From Anastrepha obliqua (taxonomy: Eukaryota > Arthropoda > Insecta > Diptera > Tephritidae), in the NCBI RefSeq assembly GCF_027943255.1, contig NC_072896.1, positions 44,108,501 through 44,172,500 on the forward strand: a stretch of DNA of 64,000 bases, given 5' to 3'. The stretch's first letter is position 1. Every line of letters begins with the position of its first letter. Of the stretch, positions 33,927 to 44,104 are shown piece by piece. The notes beneath the pieces are model-generated. The model did not search any database. It saw only the letters and a program-made list of their open reading frames with translations, and was not told where the DNA came from. The translations under genes were made by a program, and so were the position numbers.

Positions 33927-34140
33927 ACGATCGTCGTAGCCAGATGGGCTTTTGTGTGACTACCAATCGGTAGGGAACAAACCACTCTGGTCATGTAGCA
34001 CCAAATGACAGAAAAGGTTTTCTCTAATTGCGGTTACCCCTCGGTAGGTAATGACAGACCTACGAGTGTATTTGTGCAGGAAAAATTTTATCATTAAAAA
34101 CGTCTGCCGTTCGGAGGCAGAATATCTGGCGGAGGAGTAT
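33927..34140 (+). mobile_element. tRNA-derived SINE, diverged copy
   Basis: The head CGTCGTAGCCAGATGGGC, TGTGTGACTACC and the body blocks CTAATTGCGGTTACC, CTACGAGTGTATTTGTGC and CTGCCGTTCGGAG follow the order seen in the better copies at 12471 and 53368. The B box region and the tail are lost or diverged. Probably the oldest copy in the window. Confidence 0.65.
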
Positions 34141-34144
34141 TACT

Positions 34145-34745
34145 GAGGAGCTCCCCATGAAGCGCAACTGTTTGTAAATTGCTTGCTTGTGTAATTACTG
34201 TAAGGGGCGTAAGCATTTTCTCCGACGGCAGACATACTTATAGTCGGAAAATGCCTGACTTCCTTTTCGGCAGCATCCAAATACTTTGAAATTAGAGTTA
34301 CAGTGATATTTCGGGCAACTGCTGGGTGGATGAGCTGGACTCCCCGCGAGATGAGAGGATTGTGGTTTCCTTAAAAACCAATGGTCTTCTCTTGAAAAAT
34401 TGGGCTTCACGTCAACTCTGTGAGCGCTAGACACATATACCAACTTGCACAGTCATGAGATGTGCATAAGAGGTGCTTGAGGGCACTTCTGGAGGACATA
34501 TAGAGTATATCGATCTATTGGAAGCATGTAACCATTGCTAACCCATTCACCAATTATACGCGAAACTCTTTCACCATCAGCCGCTCCCATTCAAATGGTG
34601 TCCAATTTTGCAATATTATCGCACTTTACAGCGCAATCGTCAGCACGAGGTGCTGTACGAGTATAAATATACTTACATATACATTTTTATAAAGATAGCA
34701 AATTTATTGTAAACTTGTTTAAATTTTGTAATGTAGCCATATATA
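34145..34745. other. No recognisable gene
   Basis: Frame 34443-34195 (reverse, 82 codons) has no motif I know. Nothing else is supported. Confidence 0.45.
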
Positions 34746-34747
34746 TC

Positions 34748-35137
34748 AAGGGTCTTTCAAAATACGCGCCAAGATGATGCTTTAAAGAAGAGCATGTAAA
34801 AATTTATACTCTTTCAAGTTTCTCTATTTCCATTCAATATACGGCTCTTAACAATTATATATAAAAAATGGCATCATTTAAATGCCCACCATAAGCACGT
34901 CTACAGGTAAAATTCGCCAAAAAGTCAATTCATGAATGTCTAATTGTTGAGATATCGCACTTTGCACTTCAGCAGTAATGTTACCAGCAGAACGTCTAAT
35001 TTTTGGGCTGCCAGTCCTTTTTCTATCCTCAACAGAGCTGGTTTGTCTACTTAACAAATGTCAAAGATGACATCAAAAAGCTACCGTCTAGAAATTATTC
35101 ACTACCGACATCAAGGCGCCTCTTTTGAAAGACCCTT
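34748..35137 (-). mobile_element. About 390-bp TIR element (Tc1/mariner-like remnant)
   Basis: AAGGGTCTTTCAAAA at the left is mirrored by TTTTGAAAGACCCTTT at the right. The reverse strand near the left end reads a short C-terminus-like stretch (EVQSDISTIRHS, a stop, then RRAYGGHLNDAIF) resembling the GGHL ending of DD41D-type transposases. The catalytic core is missing. The exact tips are uncertain by one or two bases. Family assignment is inference. Confidence 0.65.
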
Positions 35138-35701
35138 TATTCATATCACAAGAATTATAGAAAGAAGATTGCGCCCATCAGAGAATGCTGGACGTCCCAC
35201 TAGTGTAGTTTTGCAAAATTGCCAACCTTTGCTATTTGCAATAAATTAAGCGCTTTTTTATAACCAAAATACGAACATTTTTGAGTTTGGTAATATATTT
35301 GTTTCTTTTTTTAAATTTAAATCAACCAGAATTGTAATTTAAAAAAAATTTATAAGTAAAAAAAACCTTAAAATAGCCACTCTTAAAGCTTATGCTGTGA
35401 AGATTTCAGTGCTATTGAAAATTTGTCGATTCTTATAAAATTTGATGTTTTGAAAGTGCAAATCTCATTTTTTGCTCCTTTTGAGGTTATAAAACAATAT
35501 TGGATATTCTTCGATCAACTTTACTTAACATTTAAATCCTTTTTTATAAATTTTAAAAAGCCTTGTATTTACTGAATACGAATTAAAGTCATAGAGGTGT
35601 ATTCACGGTAAAAATAAATATCAGAAAAATACCAAATAATACTGAAGAAACCATAAGTACCTTTTTGAAAAACGAAGGTACTCGTTGCTACAGGACTTTA
35701 A

Positions 35702-36586
35702 GGAGATATTCTGGTCTAGACGCTATAATTTTAGGTATTTTTAAAACTAAGATAAAAAAATGAAAAACATTCTTACAATCCATTTTTTTATGGTTTTTAT
35801 TAATATTGGAAATGTATAAAAAAAAATTAATAAAAAAACAAAAAATAAAAAAATCGTGGAATTACAGGACGGCAGAGTGGGAGCTACATAAAAAGGGGGT
35901 GCTCCATGGTTGACCTGATTCCAAGCGTTGTAGTGATCTAAAACAAACAAATTAAAAAAATTCTTTATTAGTTAGGGTGTCGCTATCGGATTACGCCAAA
36001 TCAAAGAAAAAAATTCAGAAAATGGCATCAAGTTGAAGAAAAAAACATTTGTTTTTTTTCCTTTTCAAATTTTTTAAAAATACTTGAAACTCCACAGATG
36101 TATAAAAAAAATTCTTATCAAACTTTAGCGATCGGTCAAGTAGAACTTGAGCTATCATGACGACCATCTCAAAAAAACTATAATAGTTTTGAGAAAATCG
36201 CGTTTGAAGTTTTAGCAACAATTCCAATAGAATAATTTAGATCATAATATTTACTAATCACTCTGGATTAATCGGCGATATATGTATTTCCAGGTATATA
36301 TTAGAGAAGTATACTTTAATACATATGTATAGAATAAATAAAGGTTGTGTGGGATACAAAAGATTTGCTGGAAAGAACGAGTCCTCAAGTCGTCCGGTAA
36401 CATCTGCCGTTCATTGTGCGATTCGCTCCACTCGGCCAGCTTAGACGCCACGTCACAAAATCCGCTGTATCTTCGAAACTAATTCCTATTTTGAAAAATC
36501 CGTTGAATGAAATATTTTTGAAGGTCTAAACTTTGAAAATATGAAAAAAATCGATTTTTGCAAATTTCTAGACCAGGGGGTATCCC
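35702..36586. mobile_element. TTAA element T1, 885 bp (piggyBac-like ends, non-autonomous)
   Basis: TTAA lies on both sides (35698-35701, 36587-36590). Ends: GGAGATATTCTGGTCTAGA at the left and, inverted, GGGATACCCCCTGGTCTAGA at the right. The flanks are repeat R. No transposase motif inside; the content is AT-rich with poly-A/T tracts. The shared CTGGTCT core relates it to T2 at 38252-38980. TTAA duplication is diagnostic of piggyBac-type transposition. Confidence 0.75.
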
Positions 36587-37314
36587 TTAATAATAGCCAG
36601 AAATAGTTTTTCGCGCATTTTTTTAAGAAATTCTCTTAACGTAAGTTTTGAATACAAGATTGAATTTGTTAAACTCTGTTGTAAATAATCATAGCACATT
36701 TATTTTAAAACAACGCACGCAGCAAAGACAATTTGCCACGCATACAAAATTTTTTAAGGAATTGGCATTTTATTTTGGTTAAATGGGCATTTTAGTGCTT
36801 TTTTATGCCCAAAACTAGGCAAAACTGCAGTTGCGAAAAAGAGATTTGGCTTTTCGAAGGAGGAGAAGAAAAACAAACTTGGAAAAAATAATGTAAGTAA
36901 AGCGAAGAAATGTCACATACAAATAGCACGCGAATAATCACCAACACCAACAATAATCGCAATTGATGACAATGTGACCAGATGACAAAAACAAGTAAAG
37001 CTAAATGGAACTAAGTTTTAAAAAATGTATATTTTACACTAGCAGTCCCGACGAACTCCGTTTCGCCACCAGATGGGTTCGTTTCGTAACATTTCGTTGT
37101 AATATTTCGTTTGGGTATTAAAAGATGAAGAAAAAAGATTTTTTTGTTTTATATTTGAAAAGGAAAAATTTTATTTCATTTCACAATAGTAATGAATTCA
37201 TCTCGATTACAAAAATGAAGTGTAATTTAGTTCAACTTTTCTAATTAAAAAATGAAAGTGAATCCAAAGTAAATACTGAATCGAAGCGTTATACGTGTCG
37301 GCAAAATATCTGTT

Positions 37315-39050
37315 TCATTGAAGTGCTCTTTGGTAAACCACATTTTTTGTTCTTTGGTCTGACGTTAACTCAAACAAAGCGGATGGTTTCCCAACTCGTG
37401 AACACGCAACGTATAGCTGCCCATGTGAAAAACAATGATTTTCTAAACTTTTTTGGCATGCGTTCCAATGCTGTTTTGAACATATTAACCACAGCGTTAT
37501 TAGCGTGAAAAAATGCTTGCAACTGTTCAATAATTCGTCTCTTTAACTGTTGTGTTCCCTGTATATTGCACATCAGCTGATCCACCAACGACGAAATGAA
37601 ATATATTTGCAGAAATTGATGCGGTTCATCTGGTGTTGGCACCATTGAACCATGCAAATGATATATTTGTTCTTGTATCTGTGATGGCAAACAATTAAGA
37701 TAGAATAATTAATTTATTTATTTTTGAAGAATACGCTGTGACTTCTGATCGTGTGATGGTGTATGTGTAGTTGTTATGTGTTGCAATTGATTTTGTTGGT
37801 GTGATTAATTGGTGTGAGTGATGGTTGCGTGTGTTGTATCTTTTACCTTGCAAGTCGGCATGAAACCGCCTTTTCGAATGATATTAGCTCCAAAGGAAGT
37901 CATGCGAAAGCAGTTATTGTATTCAAGGATGTGTTGAAGAAATTGATTGGAATCGGGATCAGTTCCATCGAACAATGGTTTCAGTGGCTGCGGTGGTGTG
38001 AGTAATGGATCCAGTTTGACTTTTCCACTTGCGCAGCATAATCCAGCAGTTTCTCTTTTGAACTTTAACGCATTGCTATATCGGCATACAGTCGTCATTG
38101 GTCCAATATCTAAATTGTCACTATCACTGTAGTTCGCAGTGGGATCATATTGGAATGCCAAGCGATTGTATGATGCCAATGATCTTCGTGTACTCACGCG
38201 TTGTCTCAATCGGGCATTTTCCCTTATTATATTTTGTCTTTCTTCGCTTAAGGGGGTCTTCTGGTCTCCAGCGAAAAAAAAATCGATTTTTTTTTTGCAT
38301 AATTTTGTTGTATGTGTATGCGAGAATACGCCACAGAAAGGATTTTTTGAAAATCGCATTTTTTCACATTTTTCTGGGCACCGAAGTGTACCTTCCTCCT
38401 GCCGTTTTCATCATAAACTTTATCTTTAAACGCGTTTCCCCGAAAATCGTGTTTTTTAAGCATTTTGGTCACACTTTTCATAGTAGTTATACTCCGATTT
38501 CAATGGTTTTGGTCTTAAAAGGTTCGGAAAACTTACCGCTAAGTTTCCCCGTGTACGATTTTTGAAATTTTTTTTTCATTCCATTTTTATAACCTTTTAA
38601 AGTTCAAAAAATGAGCAAAAAAAAATTTTTTTTGCAAATTGTTGCATAACTTTTGAAAAAAAATTAAAAAAAAAAATCTGTCACGGAAAAACTTAGCCAG
38701 GGCAACTCTGAAGACAACGCATATCTAATTTTTGCTTTCTGATTACCCAGGTGGAAAAACCGTGACCAAAATGGAGACCTGTTTCGTTTGGAGGTGGACG
38801 TCTTCAGCGCCATTTCAAGGTCGCGGGTGTTAATTTTTTTCAAAGTCAAAACCATTTTTTAAAAGCCAAGACATGTACCTTTAAAATAAAAAAAAAATTT
38901 TTTTAAATATTCACAGGATTTGTCACAATCAATCCCCAAAAAAACCCTTCATTTCAGGGCCTCGAGACCAGAAGACCCCCTTAAGTTCTGTGAATACACT
39001 TCAGCGGCGGCCGATGTTCGCACGTCGTCCTCTCGGCATTTTGGACTATG
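37315..39050 (-). pseudogene. Helitron Rep/helicase remnant with core deleted
   Basis: The start MPRGRRANIGRR (about 39041) is followed by a stop and then, across the TTAA insertion, LSEERQNIIRENARLRQR and LAFQYDPTANYSDSDN. Next are the VCRYSNALKFKRETAGLCC, SGKVKLDPLLTPPQPLKPLF and ILEYNNCFRMTSFGANIIRK blocks (38200-37870), a TG-rich low-complexity interruption (37690-37840), and the start of the Helitron-like N domain (MPSQIQEQIYHLHGSMVPTP, LKRRIIEQLQAFFHANNAV). It then jumps to the helicase C-terminus (CFSHGQLYVACSRVGKPSAL, ending near 37322). Rep nuclease and most helicase motifs are gone. Reading frames also shift. Confidence 0.87.
38252..38980. mobile_element. TTAA element T2, 729 bp, inside Helitron 2
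   Basis: TTAA lies on both sides (38248-38251, 38981-38984) with perfect 17-bp terminal inverted repeats GGGGGTCTTCTGGTCTC. The Helitron reading frame continues on both sides of the insertion. The interior is AT-rich with A and T runs and no transposase motif. Related to T1 by the CTGGTCT core of the TIR. Ends starting with G runs are unlike the CCC start common in piggyBac elements, so the family may be distinct. Confidence 0.85.
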
Positions 39051-39654
39051 GACAGACTGGTGAATTTAACCTCAAATGTACGATCCACATAATTTACACA
39101 GTTCAACTTACCACCTTAAGGACAAATGCCTGCTGTTGAAGTTGAATAAAAATTTGCACAATACGCGTGATTAATTTGATGGTTTCCAATTGAACTGAAA
39201 TGAATAACTTTAACCTCAATTCCACAATTTCACAGTGAACAAAATACCGGCTTTAAGTTAGCGTTTAAAAGAATGTGCGCATAATAAATGTGACATGAAA
39301 TTAACTGAGCAGAGTACATGCTATAAACTTCACGGAGCCCGAGACCTTTCCAACGAATGCAAAACCGTGGAAATCGGTTCGTGTTTTCTGGAGTTATGGC
39401 GTTTTATATTATAGATAATTATAAACATCACATTTTAATTGAAAGAGGTTGGAAAAATGTGAAAAAAGAAGAAACTATATTAAAACTCCGTGTCTAGAGA
39501 CCAAAAAATTGCTCAATAAATTTACGCAAATGGTAATCTGGTCGCACTAAGCACCAGTTGCACGTCACCCTAGTCACAAAAATCAGCTGATATTGTCCAA
39601 TTCGCTGAGAGCAAAGTGACCGTGCAACGCGAGGCGCCACCATCCATCGTATGT

Positions 39655-40915
39655 ATATCGTACATATTACAACAATACTTTCTTTTTTAGTGCTGATTCA
39701 ATTTTCGCTTTCTATTTGACTACAAACAAATCCTAAAAATTTCACTTCTAGGTGATTAAGGCGAAAATTATTGAATCCAATAAAGAATCCATTTCACGAG
39801 CTCCTAAGAAATTCTCTAGCAATTGCCCCATAGATAGTGAAATATATATGGATATAAGCACATGCCACATACAAACATATATATAAGAATATTGAAATCT
39901 GTTTCACACCATTTTGCATTCAGAATGCAGGGTCTACTCATTTGCTTATTTTTTACAAATAATTTCTGTTAGTTAAAGCAAAATAGTCATAAAACCATCT
40001 GATAATTTCAACATGGATCGTAAAATATTTCAATATTTTTATGACTGTAAACAAAATCTCAAAAGATAGCCACTAAAACTGAAACTAAAACAAAAAGAAA
40101 ACATGCGAAATAACACGAAATCACGAAACCCCCTTTTACCTCAAGTGCAACGCTTCACAGATATACGGGGGTGTATGGTTTAGATTTACTATTTCCTTGG
40201 CGAGATTTCCTAATTCTCTGCGTTTACTTTGCTAAAATACAAAATTCGTACTACACACACATACCTATGTAGGTGCTTGTACGTGTAGATGTAGGCAAAC
40301 TAGTGCCGCTTGCCAGACAGTTTTGTTGAATGAAGCCGTATCTGTTAGATCCCCATGCATACTTGTACATGCATACGTACATACCTATATTTACGTGTAC
40401 ATTAATTTTACGATTGTTTTGTGCAAAAAATTTATAGTGCGCTGCTCGTAAAATTCCTTGATATGTAAAGTATTAATTCCACATACGACAGATAAAAACT
40501 TCTGAAACATTCATAAAAGCGGGAATGACGTCGGGCATCGCCTAATAACTTACAAACAAATGTACATAAATTGTGCGTAGACATGTTTGTATATGGGAAT
40601 GACTCATTTAAGAAGTTAATTGCGGAAACTTGCTGATTTGGGAATCAGAGAATAGCATTACAGCGACTAAAGCATAAGTTTACATGGATTTGAGGAAATC
40701 TATTTAGAATTTGGAGTTTCAAAATGAGTTGCAAAATGAGCCAAGGAGCTCATTGAATTTTGTTTATTACAAGTCTAAAACATAACTATAGTTTTTACAG
40801 ACCACTTAGAGCTAATATAAGCTTAAATTACGACAGATACTTAAATAAATAAATTAAGAAAAAAGTTTAGAAATTCATAAAATTCCATCTTTGACAGCGA
40901 AACGTGAAGCGGAAT
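39655..40915. other. No recognisable gene
   Basis: AT-rich spacer with small CATA/TATG patches near 40250-40400. Nothing supported. Confidence 0.55.
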
Positions 40916-40918
40916 TTA

Positions 40919-42139
40919 AGGTGAAGTCTAAAATAAACAAGACTGGTGTCTAGAAATGTTTTTGATGGCGCCAACTTTTTAATGAGTTAGTGCGTTGGAA
41001 GCTACATCCTTAGCTGACTTCCAGTTAAAGCTTGGTGACATTCAGTTCAGTGGAAGCGAAGTTATTGCGTCTAAAGTGTCTGTATGTTTGTGCCATCGGT
41101 GCAAAAATGAGTTTCGAACAAAGAGCTAATATCAAATTTTGTTTTAAAATCGGTCAAACGTTTACCGAAACATTTCAATTGATCAAAAAAGTTTTTGGGG
41201 ATTATTGCCTACCTCCGTGCCAGAGTTCATTAGTGGTTTACACGTTTCAGAGATAGTTGTGAGGACATAAATGACAATGAACAAAAACAGTAATCACCGA
41301 AAACTCCATCAAAATTGTTCATAAATTTATCAAAATGAACCGAAATTATCGTTCAAATTCATGGAATTGGAGTTGAATATTTCCAAAACATCGATAACTG
41401 AGGACCAAAAATTGTTCAGAATTCAACATTCGAAATACCTCATTTAAGAGGCGAAAAAGGACGAGAGCTTCCTTCACAACATTGTAACTGGTGATGAAAC
41501 GTGGTGTTTCCAACAAAAACCTGAAACTAAACGTCAAAGTGCCGAATGAAAGGCCTCAGACGAGTCACCACTCAAAAAATTTGGAGAAGTCCAAAATCAA
41601 GTCGATGCTCATTTAATTTTACGATTCCAAGGGAATTGTCCACAAGGAGTTCATGCCAATAGGCCAAGCCGTGAATGGAATTTTCTATCTTGGCGTTTTT
41701 AAGCGCTTGTTGCATCGCATTCGTCGAATTCGCCCTGAATACCGCGAAGGAGGAAGCTGGCGCTTATTGCATGATAATGCACCATCTCATCGATCCACTC
41801 TTGTGACTGATTTGTGACTAGAAATCGCATTTTAACCATCAATCACTTACCGTATTCACCTGATATGGCTCTCTGTGACTTCTACCTATTCGGAATATGC
41901 ATTTGGCCATGAAAGGAAAACGGTTTGCGTCCGTAGAGGCATTCATGGGTTAGTATTGACATCCTGAAGGACATTCCCGTCAATGACCTGAAACACTCTT
42001 TCGAAAAGCTTTATTAGATCGCGCGAAACAGTGTATCGAGACCAGAGGGGACTGTTTGGAATAAATAAACTCGAAGTTATCAGATCAAAGCTTCTGTCGT
42101 TTCAATTTTAGCTCAGTCTTGTTTGTGTTGGACTTCCCT
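40919..42139 (+). mobile_element. Mariner B copy 2, full length, degraded
   Basis: The left end AGGTGAAGTCTAAAATAAAC follows a TA (40917-40918), and the right end GTTTGTGTTGGACTTCCCT mirrors it imperfectly. The N-terminus MSFEQRANIKFCFKIGQTFT lies at 41107. Further blocks: VITENSIKIVHKFIK, TGDETWCFQ with the first Asp (about 41490), KSKIKSMLI, NGIFYLGVFKRLLHRIRRIR, REGGSWRLLHDNAPSHRSTL with the second Asp (about 41785), then a frameshift through the APCD region. Many stops. This copy provides the uninterrupted reference for 8398-10167. Confidence 0.87.
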
Positions 42140-42144
42140 TTGTA

Positions 42145-43055
42145 GAACTCGCGATCTCATTGAATTCTCTCAGTGCTCGGTCTATAAGAGCATTACGCGC
42201 ATAATTCATGTTAGGGAATTTGAGATGAAATGGGTAAGTCTTGCGTAGATATCTAGTAGTGATATAAAAGTGAATGGTCCGTAACAGAGATTAACAATTA
42301 ATTTTTTTAAATCTTTTAATTACTTTAAAAACAAAAGATGTTGAGAATATAGACCTTCGACACTCTAGAGAGTTTAAGTTAATTATAGGCAAAGGGGAAT
42401 TATAGGAAGAGATATGATTTGAGATTTTTAATTTATTAATGATCTTAGTTTATTATTATTTAAATTTGAGAATATATTTGAGGTACAGCTTGTCTACATG
42501 TTCAGTTCTCTGAATTTCAAATTTGTGGCAAGGCCTCCTGATAGATTTTGCATATTCTAATCTAGATCAAACAAAGTATTCTTGGACCTAAACAATTGGA
42601 ATCACTGCATCTGATTTGGTACTATGTTTGTTTAATCAGGATAAAAGTGAGCTTCACTTTTTTTAAAACTTGAGCATTACTTTATTACACGATAAAAATA
42701 GAGACTCGGAAATCAGAATTTTAACCCTTAAATGCGCATTGCGGCTTATGAGCTGAACGAACCACTTAGTTTAGTTTTCTTCTATTAAGTCTGGACACAT
42801 AATAAAGTGTGGCAAAGTCAAAGTTTTTGGGAATCCAGGAAGAATTTGATTTGAATTATAGATTTTGAATAGAAATGCTGCTTACGGAAATAATTTAAAT
42901 CTGCAAAGGACTAAATTTTCAATAAATATCTTTAAATACTTACACAATCTCTCTGCTATTTGATGCGCTGCCTTTAAAAATAAACCGCTGCCTCTTATCT
43001 GCTTCGCCGTAAGAGAGCACTGCCGTTTCTTCTCTTTGCCCAAGAATCATAGAGA
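42145..43055. other. No recognisable gene
   Basis: AT-rich DNA with frames below 65 codons except those overlapping repeat Q. Nothing supported. Confidence 0.5.
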
Positions 43056-43059
43056 AACA

Positions 43060-43322
43060 GATTGCGCCTTCCGAATTCGCCGTGTCGTAAGAATCCATCA
43101 ATAAATAAACACAAATAAGGCAAATTACTTGCTTGTGAAGAAGAAGGGTAGTCGAAAGCAATGGAAACAACCAAATATAAGAAAGTATACGCACACACAT
43201 ACATTCTTGCCCTGGCGCCTTCCGTGTAAAAATGTAAACAAACTGCATTTGGAGGCTTTATATTAATTTGTGTAGTTTAAATCTCACAAATCACAGTTTT
43301 ACCAAGCCATTCACTGAATTTT
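43060..43322 (+). repeat. Dispersed repeat Q, copy 2, ended by a LINE-A tail
   Basis: Matches 30960-31180 in order (CCTTCCGAATTCGCC, TACTTGCTTGTG, CAGTTTTACCAAGCCATTCA). The match stops exactly at ACTGAATTTTC, where the (TTC)n tail of the LINE at 43327 begins, so the LINE inserted into Q or next to it. Confidence 0.65.
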
Positions 43323-43326
43323 CTTC

Positions 43327-43703
43327 TTCTTCTTAATTGGCGCGATAACCGCTTACGCGATTTTGGCCAAGTTCAATAAAGCGTGCCAGTCGTTTCTTTC
43401 TCGTGCTAACCGGCGCCAATTGGACAAAACAGGTGAAGCCAAGTTCTTCTCCACCTGATCTTTCCAACGCAAAGGAGGCCTTTCTCTTCCTCTGCTACCA
43501 CCAGCTGGTCACGCATCGAATACTTTCAAAGCCGGAGCGTTTGTATCCATTCGGACGGCATGACGCAACGCACGAAGTCTTTGGAACTTTAGTCGCTGCA
43601 CTTTGTCTCTGACGTCGTAAAGCTCATAAAGCTCATCGTTCCATCGCCTGCGATATTCGCCGTTGCCAACTTGCAAAGGTCCAAAAATCTTCCGCAGAAT
43701 CAT
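43327..43703 (-). pseudogene. LINE family A 3' end, 5'-truncated
   Basis: Reverse strand: ILRKIFGPLQVGNGEYRRRW, NDELYELYDVRDKVQRLKFQ, RLRALRHAVRMDTNAP, then after a frame slip RPPLRWKDQVEKNLASP and LARERNDWHALLNLAKIA, ending in a (TTC)n tail (plus-strand 43320-43334). This is the C-terminal end of the family-A polyprotein with its 3' terminus and simple tail. The RPPLRW.D.VEK style is typical of RTE-like elements. Confidence 0.85.
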
Positions 43704-43924
43704 TCGAATCGAGGAACTGTTGAACTTAAAATTTAGAACAAGAATTTCAAAAGCAGTGGTAATAGGTTCAACTTTCTTCTACATGTTTTTAGGATGTTCT
43801 GTGTTTTGTTTCGGGTTTCTGCCAATTTTTTGCTAGTTTATATACATTTTTTGTTTCAAAACTGTTTCTATTTTGTTTTGATTTTAAGGAAAAAATATTG
43901 TTTTGTACCCGAGCTAAAGTGCAC

Positions 43925-44100
43925 TATTCATGTGCCCATGACTGTATCTGCCGAATGCATTGACGGGGCACGACAGTCGGTTCTACGTTACCGAAACGAC
44001 CCGGATTTATATCCGGCCAAGGACTGTCACTCCAGCAACATTTTCCGTATCTAAGTATGGGGAATGTTTATGCTGCTACAACAACAAAAACAACGGGGCA
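43925..44100 (+). repeat. Dispersed repeat with CAACAA tail (candidate SINE or LINE 3' end)
   Basis: GC-richer block with CGGTTCTACGTTACCGAAAC, CGACCCGGATTTATATCCGG (a short palindrome) and AAGGACTGTCACTCCAGCAA, ending TGCTGCTACAACAACAAAAA. The structure (unique body plus CAA-type tail) fits a retroposed element. Only one copy is in this window, so the call rests on form and on my memory of similar fly repeats. Confidence 0.45.
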
Positions 44101-44104
44101 TACA

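Larger units (their letters stand above)
37039..39415 (-). mobile_element. Helitron 2, internally deleted, both termini visible
   Basis: On the reverse strand it starts TCTATAATATAAAACGCC at 39415 and ends CTAG at 37042-37039, between A and T, without target duplication. A GGCGAA/TTCGTC stem lies just before the 3' end. Both flanks are repeat R. It carries a TTAA element (38252-38980) in its 5' part. The coding region keeps the N-terminal region and the last helicase residues only, so it is non-autonomous. The 5' end differs from that of Helitron 1 (8814), so the two belong to different families or subfamilies. Confidence 0.88.
35270..39650 (-). repeat. Repeat R, inverted copy, split by two insertions
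   Basis: R sequence is present at 35270-35697, 36591-37038 and 39416-39650, in reverse order and orientation relative to 29805-30840. Landmarks: GATGTTTTGAAAGTGCAAAT (35441), ACTGAAGAAACCATAAGTAC (35641), ATGACAATGTGACCAGATGA (about 36964), GGTAATCTGGTCGCACTAA (39531), CCAATTCGCTGAGAGCAAAG (39597). The gaps are the TTAA element 35702-36586 and the Helitron 37039-39415; removing both restores co-linearity with the other copy. Confidence 0.8.
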
